Positions 1-5,199 of a stretch of DNA of 6,110 nucleotides are shown one piece after another. Source of the DNA: an uncultured Faecalibacterium sp. Lineage in GTDB: Bacteria; Bacillota; Clostridia; Oscillospirales; Ruminococcaceae. The first letter of the stretch is position 1. Every line of letters begins with the position of its first letter. A program made the position numbers and the translations under genes. Under the pieces are notes generated by a model, which saw nothing but the letters and a program-made list of their open reading frames with translations, searched no databases and had not been told where the DNA came from. The stretch covers positions 1-6,110 of the forward strand of contig CAKSXW010000077.1 in the NCBI GenBank assembly GCA_934518555.1, given 5' to 3'.

Positions 1-172
1 CCCCTGCTGTTTTGTGTTCCCATGCTTCTAACGAGGCTGAATCCATGTGTTCCGATTCTAGCGACGACACATTGCGAATGTGTAATTGCACTTTCCAAGG
101 GCGAGATCGACTCTAAAAAAGTCCGTGTAGAGTTCTCTTTGGAGGGCATGGACACCTCCGGATTGCAGAAAG
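1..172. other. Unassigned left-edge sequence
   Basis: No gene is supported here. Frame +1 is open from the left edge to a TGA at 184-186 (about 61 codons), and its last third (around 100-183) reads like ordinary protein, including the stretch VRVEFSLEGMDTSGL. It could be the tail of a gene entering from the left or a leftover of rearrangement. The first ~125 bases look AT-richer than the rest of the window. The open frame overlaps the start of the peptidase remnant in another frame, which suggests that unrelated sequences were joined near 170-186. Confidence 0.3.
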
Positions 173-175
173 GTG

Positions 176-765
176 CGACCTATCATTGACGAGGGCGGTG
201 CCGTTATTGATGCGCCCATGGCCGGCATTCACAAAAAGTGCGCCATGATGGCCGTCCACGAAAAAGGCCGCTGCACCGCCGATCTTTTGGCCAAAAAGCC
301 GCAGGGGAAATGCTGGGCACCGGCTGCACCTTTCGGAAGGTATCCACGGACCCGGATGGCAGCTGCCGGGGCGAGGCATTCCTCCGGTGCATCAACGACC
401 AGGATTTTGCAAAAGACCTGGAGGCTCTGCGAAAGATTGCTGCCAGCCACGATGTAGAGTTGACCGTCCGGGAGTCGGACAACGAGTATTACCGCCCCTC
501 CTCCCTGGACAGTGTTGGCTACCGATACATTCGGAGCACCGTGGAAAAGGCTTTCCCCTACGCTGCGGCGGCCCCCTTCATCCTTCCGGCAGGCACGGAT
601 GCCCGGCGGTTTGCAGACCTTTCCGATGCTGTCATCCGGTTTGCACCCATTGACATCGACAAGCAGCAATATGCCTCGGTCCATGGAGAAAACGAGAACA
701 TCTCTGTGGACAAGATCCATCTGGCGGTGGATTTTTACAAGGAGCTGCTCCGGAATTTCCGTTGA
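176..765 (+). pseudogene. M20-family metallopeptidase, decayed remnant
   Basis: This is the remnant of a PM20D1/carboxypeptidase-S-like M20 zinc peptidase. Two pieces lie in different frames. Positions 182-298 encode IIDEGGAVIDAPMAGIHKK and then MMAVHEKGRCTADLLAK, matching the strand that follows the metal-site Glu region and leads into the lid domain. From about 313 the reading shifts frame and continues to a TGA at 765 with AEAFLRC-like lid-exit sequence, then TDARRFADLSDAVIRFAPI and SVHGENENISV; the last His belongs to the conserved C-terminal catalytic-domain block. The N-terminal metal-binding half (HxD and EE motifs) is missing, and the lid/dimerisation domain is largely deleted at the frame change. 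The family is usually 430-500 aa; about 190 codons remain. No convincing start or ribosome site is visible, so an active peptidase is very unlikely. The family is assigned from recognised motifs. Confidence 0.75.
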
Positions 766-795
766 TCTTCCGCACCCCTGCGCCTTTATGATTTC

Positions 796-854
796 ACAAC
801 AAAACCGGACCCCCGGCAGACTGATGCACAGCCCCGGGGGTCCGGTTTTGTTGT
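796..854. terminator. Bidirectional terminator, 21-bp perfect hairpin
   Basis: Positions 796-816 pair perfectly with 834-854 around a 17-base loop. The stem has a GC-rich core (CCGGACCCCCGG) and an A/T-rich base, so the transcript ends in UUUUGUUGU on either strand. It lies between the convergent peptidase remnant (+, stop at 765) and bilS (-, stop at 868), so it can stop transcription from both. It is the expected end of the bilQRS transcript. Confidence 0.85.
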
Positions 855-867
855 AGACAAGTGGTTT

Positions 868-1377
868 TTATCTGTGGGCGGCAGCCTCCTGAGCAGCCTG
901 TTTCAGATGCTCCAGGTCGGCCTGGTCCGGGTGAGAAAGGGCCTTGTCGAAGTTTTCGATCAATGCATCCAGGTTTGGCAGGTGGATGGGCTGTTTTTTC
1001 ATGGTCTCGTACCGCTGGCGCACCGACAGGGGCATTTTGCCCTGGCACATAAAGCTGCCAAACACCTGGTTGCTGCTGTCCAGCCCGGCCTGGGTGGCCT
1101 TGAGGATCTTGTGGAAATATTCCTGGCTGCCGCCAAAGCCTGCTGTGCCAAACAGAAAGATCTGTTTGCCCCGAAGCTGCTTCAGAAACTCCATAACAGC
1201 GGCGTCGGCCTTGCCTTTGTCAGTCCAGAAGCCCACATACAGGATTTCTGCCGCTGCTGCCGCCGGGTCCGGGGTGCCAAAATAGACACGCTCCTCCTGG
1301 GGCAGGCAGCTGCGGAGGGTATCGGCCAGCTGCTTGGTATTTCCGGTCTGACTGCTGTAAACGATCGAGTAACCCAT
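868..1377 (-). CDS. bilS: Flavodoxin-like protein BilS
   Basis: This 169-aa cytoplasmic flavodoxin-family protein probably binds FMN and carries electrons. The phosphate-binding loop is S-S-Q-T-G-N-T at residues 8-14, directly after the first beta strand (MGYSIVY). GFWTDKG (49-55) places an aromatic residue near the isoalloxazine ring, and FGTAGFGG (76-83) is the next flavin loop. CQGKMP (111-116) is a sequence often seen in this flavodoxin subgroup. The length is normal. The ATG at 1377 has AGGAG at 1383-1387 five bases upstream. It lies 46 bases downstream of bilR with no promoter or terminator seen between, so it should be the last gene of the operon. Position beside a MarR gene and an HGDR-type reductase identifies it as BilS, probably supporting bilirubin reduction as redox partner. 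The family is certain; the electron-donor role is inference. Confidence 0.85.
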   Translation of the reverse strand: MGYSIVYSSQTGNTKQLADTLRSCLPQEERVYFGTPDPAAAAAEILYVGFWTDKGKADAAVMEFLKQLRGKQIFLFGTAGFGGSQEYFHKILKATQAGLDSSNQVFGSFMCQGKMPLSVRQRYETMKKQPIHLPNLDALIENFDKALSHPDQADLEHLKQAAQEAAAHR

Positions 1378-1423
1378 AGTTTCTCCTTTCGAGCGGTCTG
1401 GGCTCTGATGCTTCCTGGGGCCC

Positions 1424-2551
1424 TCAGGCCTTTGCTGCTTCTTTTTCCCGGAGGGTATCGTAGATGCACCGGGTACCCTGGTGGGCCATCAGGCCGCCCA
1501 GGCACTTTTTGTTGCAGCGGACACAGCGGTGGATCTGCTCCGGCTGGCCCTGCTCCAGCTTGTTTACCCAATCCGGGTCAGCCAGAAGCTGACGGCTCAT
1601 GGCAGCGCACTGGATGCGGCCGGAAGAAAGCTGCTGCTCCACAAACTCCGGGTCGTTCAGGCCGCCTACGCCGCAGATGGGCAGCTGGGTATACTGGCGC
1701 ACCTCATCGCAGAACTTGAGGAAGCAGCCCGGCTGGCTGAAATAGGGGTGGTTTTTGGGGGGAATGGTATTTTCCAGTGCCGAATGGTTTGCCAGGGTCA
1801 CATGGAAGCTGGTGACGCCGGCCTGCTCCAGCAGCGGAACGAACACCGACAGCTCCTGCTCCAGCACACCGGCATTGCCATAGTGGGGCTCCTCCTGCCG
1901 CACTGCCAGCTTGTAGTCGATGGGCATTTCCGGTACTGCGGCATGGACAGCCGCCACGGCCTCCACCGCAAAACGGGCACGGTTGCTGGCACTGCCGCCG
2001 TATGCGTCGGTACGGTGGTTGAAGATGGCGGAACTGAAGCTGCCGCACATCCGGTCCCCGTGGACCTGCACCATGTCAAAGCCAGCCTGCTTTGCCAGCA
2101 CCGCTGCCTTGCCAAAGCCAGCGATAATAGATTGGATCTTGTGCAGCGGCATTTTGGTGATATAAGGAGCCACTTCCTCATTGAGCTTTGCTCGCAGCTG
2201 ATCGGGGGTCATCTTTTTCAGCAGCACCGCAGGGATATATTTGAAGATGGCCAGCAGATTGGAGTCGGTCTGGTGGAGCTGGGCGCAGACCTTGCAGTCT
2301 GCGTCGTGGGCAATCTTTACCACCTGCTGGTAGAACTGGAAGCCCTTGGGGTCGAACAGGGATTTTTCAAACTTGCTTTTGCCCACCGGCACATCGCCCA
2401 CAATAATCATGGCACAGCCGCCCTGGGCAATGGCACGGATCTTTGCCAGATATTCCTCATCCGACAGGCCAAAGGTGGTGGGGGCAAACAGGATGCGGTT
2501 CTTCAGCTGGATGCCACCGTAGTTCACGGGGCTCAAAATCGTCTCAAACAT
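1424..2551 (-). CDS. bilR: Bilirubin reductase BilR (Old Yellow Enzyme family, short form)
   Basis: BilR reduces bilirubin to urobilinogen in gut bacteria. This 375-aa protein is a single TIM-barrel flavin oxidoreductase of the Old Yellow Enzyme/2,4-dienoyl-CoA reductase family. Visible signatures are LKNRILFAPTTFG near the N terminus, AQLHQTDSN at about 90-98, HGDR at 164-167, NHRTDAYGGSASNR at about 178-191, and FMN-phosphate motifs GVGGL and SRQLLADP near 295-327. Four cysteines (343, 346, 350, 362) in C-x2-C-x3-C-x11-C spacing fit a [4Fe-4S] cluster. HGDR stands where ordinary family members have H-G-A-H-G-Y; the proton-donor Tyr is absent, which marks the bilirubin reductase clade. The C-terminal FAD/NAD(P) domain of the ~650-aa relatives is missing. 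I chose the ATG at 2551; a GTG at 2554 sits directly against the bilQ stop, so the genes are essentially contiguous and probably translationally coupled. The Shine-Dalgarno is weak (GAAAG). Substrate is inferred from family knowledge. Confidence 0.88.
   Translation of the reverse strand: MFETILSPVNYGGIQLKNRILFAPTTFGLSDEEYLAKIRAIAQGGCAMIIVGDVPVGKSKFEKSLFDPKGFQFYQQVVKIAHDADCKVCAQLHQTDSNLLAIFKYIPAVLLKKMTPDQLRAKLNEEVAPYITKMPLHKIQSIIAGFGKAAVLAKQAGFDMVQVHGDRMCGSFSSAIFNHRTDAYGGSASNRARFAVEAVAAVHAAVPEMPIDYKLAVRQEEPHYGNAGVLEQELSVFVPLLEQAGVTSFHVTLANHSALENTIPPKNHPYFSQPGCFLKFCDEVRQYTQLPICGVGGLNDPEFVEQQLSSGRIQCAAMSRQLLADPDWVNKLEQGQPEQIHRCVRCNKKCLGGLMAHQGTRCIYDTLREKEAAKA
1466..1525 (-). other. bilR: Predicted [4Fe-4S] cysteine cluster of BilR
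   Basis: Cys343, Cys346, Cys350 and Cys362 are spaced C-x2-C-x3-C-x11-C, as in 2,4-dienoyl-CoA reductase and trimethylamine dehydrogenase relatives, where the cluster passes single electrons to FMN. Its retention in a protein without its own NAD(P) domain suggests that electrons arrive from a separate carrier. Confidence 0.8.
2051..2062 (-). other. bilR: HGDR active-site motif of BilR
   Basis: Codons 164-167 read His-Gly-Asp-Arg. As I recall, Asp166 and Arg167 of characterised BilR are required for activity; with the ATG at 2551 the numbering here is the same. Two residues are also missing between this motif and the following Phe compared with the usual HGAHGYLLxQF segment, so the active-site loop is rebuilt rather than merely substituted. 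Confidence 0.8.
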
Positions 2552-2554
2552 CAC

Positions 2555-2965
2555 TTACACACTTTCTTTTCGTACTGTTTTTTTCAGCAGGGCCAACAGC
2601 TGGCCTTGTTCTTCCGGGGTCAGTGCGGTCAGGTTCAATGCGTCCCAATCCGAAAACACTTGGTGGCAGACCACAAATGCCTCCTGGCCTTGGGGCGTCA
2701 GGTTCAGGCGGTAGCTGCGGCCTTGCTTTTCCTTGGTCAAAAAGCCGTCCTCCGCCAGCTTGTTCAGGCTGCGCTGGGAATGCCCCCAGTCCAAGTGCAG
2801 GTCTTTGGTCAGCTCTGAGGGGGTGCAATTGGGGTGGGTGCCCACATAGATCACAAAATACATCAGACCAAAACTCAACCGCAGTTCCTGCAGACGCTGG
2901 GTGGTATAAGCGGCAAACTCCTTGTGCAGGTTGAGGATGTAGGAGGATACCGTAGACGGCTCCAT
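2555..2965 (-). CDS. bilQ: MarR-family regulator BilQ
   Basis: This is a DNA-binding winged-helix repressor of the MarR family, 136 aa from the chosen start, a normal length. An N-terminal dimerisation helix is followed by the winged helix at about residues 47-99: TPSELTKDLHL, the recognition helix WGHSQRSLNKLAEDGFL, and the wing KEKQGRSYRLNLT, then C-terminal dimerisation helices. The frame is open up to an ATG at 3040, but that lies upstream of the predicted transcription start. The ATG at 2965 has AGGAAG eight bases before it and starts a typical MarR N terminus (MEPSTVSSYILNLHKEF), so I chose it. The TAA stop at 2555-2557 abuts the bilR start. Immediate linkage to bilR and bilS identifies it as BilQ. 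A perfect palindrome over its own promoter suggests autorepression of the operon. The effector is unknown; bilirubin or a product is only a guess. Confidence 0.85.
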   Translation of the reverse strand: MEPSTVSSYILNLHKEFAAYTTQRLQELRLSFGLMYFVIYVGTHPNCTPSELTKDLHLDWGHSQRSLNKLAEDGFLTKEKQGRSYRLNLTPQGQEAFVVCHQVFSDWDALNLTALTPEEQGQLLALLKKTVRKESV

Positions 2966-2973
2966 GTTGTCAG

Positions 2974-2979
2974 CTTCCT
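2974..2979 (-). promoter_or_regulatory. bilQ: Ribosome binding site that sets the bilQ start
   Basis: AGGAAG on the minus strand lies eight bases before the ATG at 2965. The alternative upstream ATG at 3040 overlaps the spacer/operator region of the promoter and cannot be in the predicted mRNA. Confidence 0.75.
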
Positions 2980-3030
2980 TTCTTTCAGCGCAGGTGCGCC
3001 GGATTTTTTTGATTTGTTGGAACGTAAAGC

Positions 3031-3059
3031 AGTATAGCACCGTTACTTGATAAAGTCAA
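3031..3059 (-). promoter_or_regulatory. Promoter of the bilQRS operon
   Basis: On the minus strand the -35 box TTGACT (3059-3054) and the -10 box TATACT (3036-3031) are separated by exactly 17 bases. Both match the sigma-A consensus at five of six positions. Transcription would start near 3024, giving a leader of about 59 bases before bilQ. A palindrome covers the -35 and much of the spacer, and A-tracts lie just upstream. Confidence 0.85.
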
Positions 3060-3064
3060 GTAAC
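3042..3064. promoter_or_regulatory. Putative BilQ operator (9-5-9 inverted repeat)
   Basis: GTTACTTGA at 3042-3050 and TCAAGTAAC at 3056-3064 are perfect inverted repeats around the five bases TAAAG. Size and symmetry fit a MarR dimer site. It contains the whole -35 box and part of the spacer of the bilQRS promoter, so bound protein would block RNA polymerase. Assignment to BilQ is inferred from position. Confidence 0.75.
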
Positions 3065-3089
3065 TTTTTTCTTTTTTCGCTCTTTTTTT
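3065..3089 (-). promoter_or_regulatory. A-tract UP-like element upstream of bilQRS promoter
   Basis: On the minus strand, A-runs of 7, 6 and 6 (3083-3089, 3072-3077, 3065-3070) lie directly upstream of the palindrome and -35 box. This is where the alpha subunit of RNA polymerase contacts DNA, and such tracts usually raise promoter strength or bend DNA. There is no hairpin before the T-runs of the other strand, so a terminator is unlikely. Confidence 0.45.
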
Positions 3090-3176
3090 GCAGCACCCAC
3101 AAGAGCCTAGGGGCCTGATTTTGCTGCCACCCCCCTGCCCTGCTCCTTTTCTTGCGAAAAAACCAGCCCTGCAGCC

Positions 3177-3205
3177 TTGACGTGCCGCAGCTGTTCCGTT
3201 ACAAT
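3177..3205 (+). promoter_or_regulatory. Promoter of the pseudouridine synthase gene
   Basis: TTGACG (3177-3182) and TACAAT (3200-3205) are 17 bases apart and each match consensus at five of six positions. The predicted start near 3212 gives a leader of about 44 bases. The -35 box is about 117 bases from the divergent bilQRS -35, and the BilQ palindrome is well clear of this promoter. Confidence 0.8.
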
Positions 3206-3241
3206 AAACGTATCAGAAACTGCATCTTTACTTCAAGAACG

Positions 3242-3247
3242 AGAGGA
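3242..3247 (+). promoter_or_regulatory. Ribosome binding site for the GTG start at 3256
   Basis: AGAGGA ends eight bases before GTG at 3256 and decides this start; there is no in-frame ATG until within the S4 domain. Confidence 0.7.
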
Positions 3248-3255
3248 CCCTATCC

Positions 3256-4206
3256 GTGAAAATTATCAAAGTAAAATGCCTGGCCCCCACCCGGCTGGAC
3301 AATTATCTCATGCAGCAGTACCCGGCTTTGAACCCGGGCCGCCTGAACAAGGCCCTGCGAGAAAACAAGATCAAGCTCAACGGCAAAAAGCAGCCTCTTT
3401 CCACCCGTGTCATGGCCGGAGACGAGATCAAGCTGTTTATCCTGGACGACATTCTGGACGCCGACCGCCGTGTGGAGGGCCCGGCCTGGAAGAACGCCCG
3501 GTGCCCGGCCCAGGTGGTGTACGACTGCCCCCAGATTTTGATCGTCAACAAGCCTGCCGGCCTGGCTGTGGACGGCCCGGAGGACGACACCCTGCTGAAC
3601 CGTGCCCTGCTGTACCTGAACCAGCAGGGGGCGTATAAGGAAAACGACCTGTACACCCCTGCCCTGTGCCACCGGCTGGACACCGGCACCAGCGGCCTGG
3701 TGATCATTGCCAAGACTCCCGAGGCCGAGGAACTGTTCCTGGCAGCCATCAAGAACCGTGAGGTGCAAAAGACTTACCTCTGCGTCACCTTTGGCCGCCC
3801 GGTGCCCCCGGACGCCACCCTGGGAGGCTACCTGATCAAGGACGCCGACCGTGGCATCGTGAAGATCGTGGAGGACAAGCAGCCCGGTGCCAAAGAGGTG
3901 GAGACCCAGTACGAGACCATCGCTGTCTCCGGCCGCCTGGCTCTGCTGAAGGTAAAGCTCATTACCGGACGCACCCACCAGATTCGTGCCCACCTGGCCA
4001 GCATCGGCTGCCCCATTCTGGGCGACAGCAAGTACGGCAACAACACCGCCAACCGGGAGCTGAAGCTGAAGTATCAGGCCCTGTGCGCCTGGGAGCTTAC
4101 CATGCCCCGGTTCACCCAGCCAGACTTCGACTTCCTCAGCGGCAAGACCTTCCATGCCCCCAAGCCCTGGTACTACAGCCAGATGCTGGACGGGACCCTG
4201 AAGTGA
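3256..4206 (+). CDS. RluA-family rRNA/tRNA pseudouridine synthase
   Basis: This 316-aa cytoplasmic enzyme isomerises uridine to pseudouridine in structured RNA. An S4-type RNA-binding domain occupies about residues 12-60 (TRLDNYLMQQYPALNPGRL, then LNGKK and MAGDEI). The catalytic domain follows: a KPAGLAVDG motif (99-107), the catalytic block CHRLDTGTSGLVI with the nucleophile Asp142 in HRLD, and the conserved TGRTHQIRAHL (238-248) with GCPILGDSKYG (251-261). All key motifs are intact. The gene begins at GTG 3256 with a proper ribosome site and ends at TGA 4206. It is monocistronic, with its own promoter and a terminator at 4258. S4 domain plus length fit the RluC/RluD-like branch that modifies 23S rRNA, but the exact target cannot be read from sequence. 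It diverges from bilQRS with no obvious functional link. Confidence 0.93.
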   Translation: MKIIKVKCLAPTRLDNYLMQQYPALNPGRLNKALRENKIKLNGKKQPLSTRVMAGDEIKLFILDDILDADRRVEGPAWKNARCPAQVVYDCPQILIVNKPAGLAVDGPEDDTLLNRALLYLNQQGAYKENDLYTPALCHRLDTGTSGLVIIAKTPEAEELFLAAIKNREVQKTYLCVTFGRPVPPDATLGGYLIKDADRGIVKIVEDKQPGAKEVETQYETIAVSGRLALLKVKLITGRTHQIRAHLASIGCPILGDSKYGNNTANRELKLKYQALCAWELTMPRFTQPDFDFLSGKTFHAPKPWYYSQMLDGTLK

Positions 4207-4257
4207 CCCCAGCGGCAGTGCGCCTGCCCCAAAGGCATAACTTTCCTGCATAAAAAC

Positions 4258-4291
4258 GACCCCCTGTGTGCCAGCTGACACACAGGGGGTC
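4258..4291. terminator. Bidirectional terminator, 13-bp hairpin
   Basis: GACCCCCTGTGTG (4258-4270) pairs perfectly with CACACAGGGGGTC (4279-4291) around an eight-base loop. On the plus strand it is followed by ATTCTTTCT; on the minus strand by GTTTTTATG. It lies between the convergent pseudouridine synthase (stop 4206) and the secreted protein gene (stop 4313), and serves both. Confidence 0.85.
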
Positions 4292-4312
4292 ATTCTTTCT
4301 GATAGAGCGAGC

Positions 4313-5002
4313 TTATGCAGGGTAGCTCATGGTATCCAGCAGAGCATTCAGGTAGTTCTGGGGCATTGCTCCGGTGCTGTTGGCACGGAGAAGGTAGGTG
4401 GTTGCCCCATGCTGGAACACGGTACACTGGGCGGTGATGCTGCCTGCAGCGTCCTTCACGCTATAGATCTGGTACACCCGGCCGTTGGCTGCGGTGTAAT
4501 CTGCCTTTGTGACCGATGCGCCCGGCAGGGTGAGGATCTGCTCCGTGCTGGTATAATCGTTGCCATCCCAGCAGGTGCTGGCTGCAAAAGTCAGGGAAAC
4601 TGCACCGTCGGTGCGGTACTGGTTGTACATGGTCTGGGTGATCTTTTGAGAGGGCTTGAAGGAGACCACCACATTTTCTCCGCCAGCCTTTTGCAGGGCG
4701 TCAAAAGCGCTGCTGGACACAAAGGAGATCCCCAGCTGGTTCTCTGCCTCGGAGCGGCTCTCCAGGCCGATCTCCACCACGCTGTTGCTGGTGCGGCGAG
4801 CCGTGGTCTTGACCTGGGCCTTTACCTCTTGGCCGATCTTGGCAGAATCCTCCATTACAGGCACTTGCAAAGTATAACTCAGGCGAACATTGCTGCCGCT
4901 TTTTTCCACATTGCTGGCATTCGCAGCCCATACAGCCGGGCACAGCAGGGACACCGCACAGGCGGCGGTGAGCAGCAGGCCAGTGATTCTGTGCATCTTC
5001 AT
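4313..5002 (-). CDS. Secreted protein of unknown function
   Basis: I do not recognise this 229-aa protein. It begins with a classic Sec signal peptide: MKMHR, a hydrophobic core at about residues 8-24 and an AVWA-AN cleavage site after Ala26. There is no good lipobox (L-T-A-A-C15 is poor), so it is probably released or loosely wall-bound, not a lipoprotein. The mature ~203 aa are rich in Ser, Thr and Ala with alternating polar/hydrophobic stretches suggesting beta structure (NVRLSYTLQVPV, VVVSFKPSQ, GAVSLTFAAS, QILTLPG, RVYQIYSVK). It has two cysteines (144, 193) that could pair. No catalytic motif, anchor or repeat is seen. The ATG at 5002 has AGGAG at 5011-5015, eight bases upstream. It has its own consensus-like promoter and terminators on both sides, so it is monocistronic. 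Confidence 0.85.
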   Translation of the reverse strand: MKMHRITGLLLTAACAVSLLCPAVWAANASNVEKSGSNVRLSYTLQVPVMEDSAKIGQEVKAQVKTTARRTSNSVVEIGLESRSEAENQLGISFVSSSAFDALQKAGGENVVVSFKPSQKITQTMYNQYRTDGAVSLTFAASTCWDGNDYTSTEQILTLPGASVTKADYTAANGRVYQIYSVKDAAGSITAQCTVFQHGATTYLLRANSTGAMPQNYLNALLDTMSYPA

Positions 5003-5061
5003 AAAGCATTCTCCTTTCAGCGGTGCAGTGTTTAATTTGCACTCGCATACTGTTCAGTTTT

Positions 5062-5090
5062 AGGATAGCAAGATTTCTGCCGCCTGTCAA
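5062..5090 (-). promoter_or_regulatory. Promoter of the secreted protein gene
   Basis: On the minus strand a perfect -35 TTGACA (5090-5085) and a -10 TATCCT (5067-5062) are 17 bases apart. Transcription would start near 5055, giving a leader of about 53 bases before the ATG at 5002. Confidence 0.75.
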
Positions 5091-5138
5091 GGGGAAAATA
5101 GCTAAAAAAGCAGAGATGATTTTGCCCACGCAACAAAA

Positions 5139-5176
5139 AAAGGACAGTGCACCGGGGGTCCGGCACACTGCCCTTT
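5139..5176 (-). terminator. Terminator of the flavoprotein/NusG-II operon
   Basis: In minus-strand RNA, 5176-5160 pairs with 5155-5139 along all 17 positions when three G-U pairs are counted, with an ACCC loop and a U-run from the A-stretch at 5135-5138. The plus-strand RNA would have three mismatches, so it acts mainly on the minus strand. It follows the NusG-II gene (stop 5200) and insulates the secreted protein promoter downstream. Confidence 0.8.
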
Positions 5177-5199
5177 TGAGATGCTAGGGTTCCGATGGG

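Noticed and set aside
229..720. A 163-codon minus-strand frame over the peptidase remnant
   Set aside because: The plus strand shows clear M20 motifs; the minus frame shows none and has no start signals.
1481..2818. A 445-codon open frame on the plus strand opposite bilR and bilQ
   Set aside because: It is antisense to two well-recognised genes, rich in His/Gln/Leu typical of reverse-frame translation, has no ribosome site, and no recognisable domain.
3065..3089. T-runs on the plus strand as a terminator
   Set aside because: No stable GC-rich hairpin precedes them on the plus strand and no plus-strand gene ends nearby; an A-tract element of the minus-strand promoter fits better.
3250..4293. 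A 347-codon open frame on the minus strand opposite the pseudouridine synthase
   Set aside because: The plus strand encodes an intact RluA enzyme with all catalytic motifs; the antisense frame runs through a terminator hairpin and has Gly/Val/Gln-rich mirror composition.
4976..5002. Lipoprotein signal in the secreted protein (Cys15 or Cys21)
   Set aside because: L-T-A-A-C lacks the usual Leu at -3 and lies in the middle of the hydrophobic core; AVWA-AN is a clean signal peptidase I site.
4268..5035. A 255-codon open frame on the plus strand opposite the secreted protein gene
   Set aside because: It begins inside the 4258-4291 terminator and has no ribosome site; the minus strand has a signal peptide, ribosome site and promoter.
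5139..5176. This hairpin as a bidirectional terminator
   Set aside because: Plus-strand RNA has three A-C type mismatches where the minus strand has G-U pairs, and no plus-strand gene ends there.
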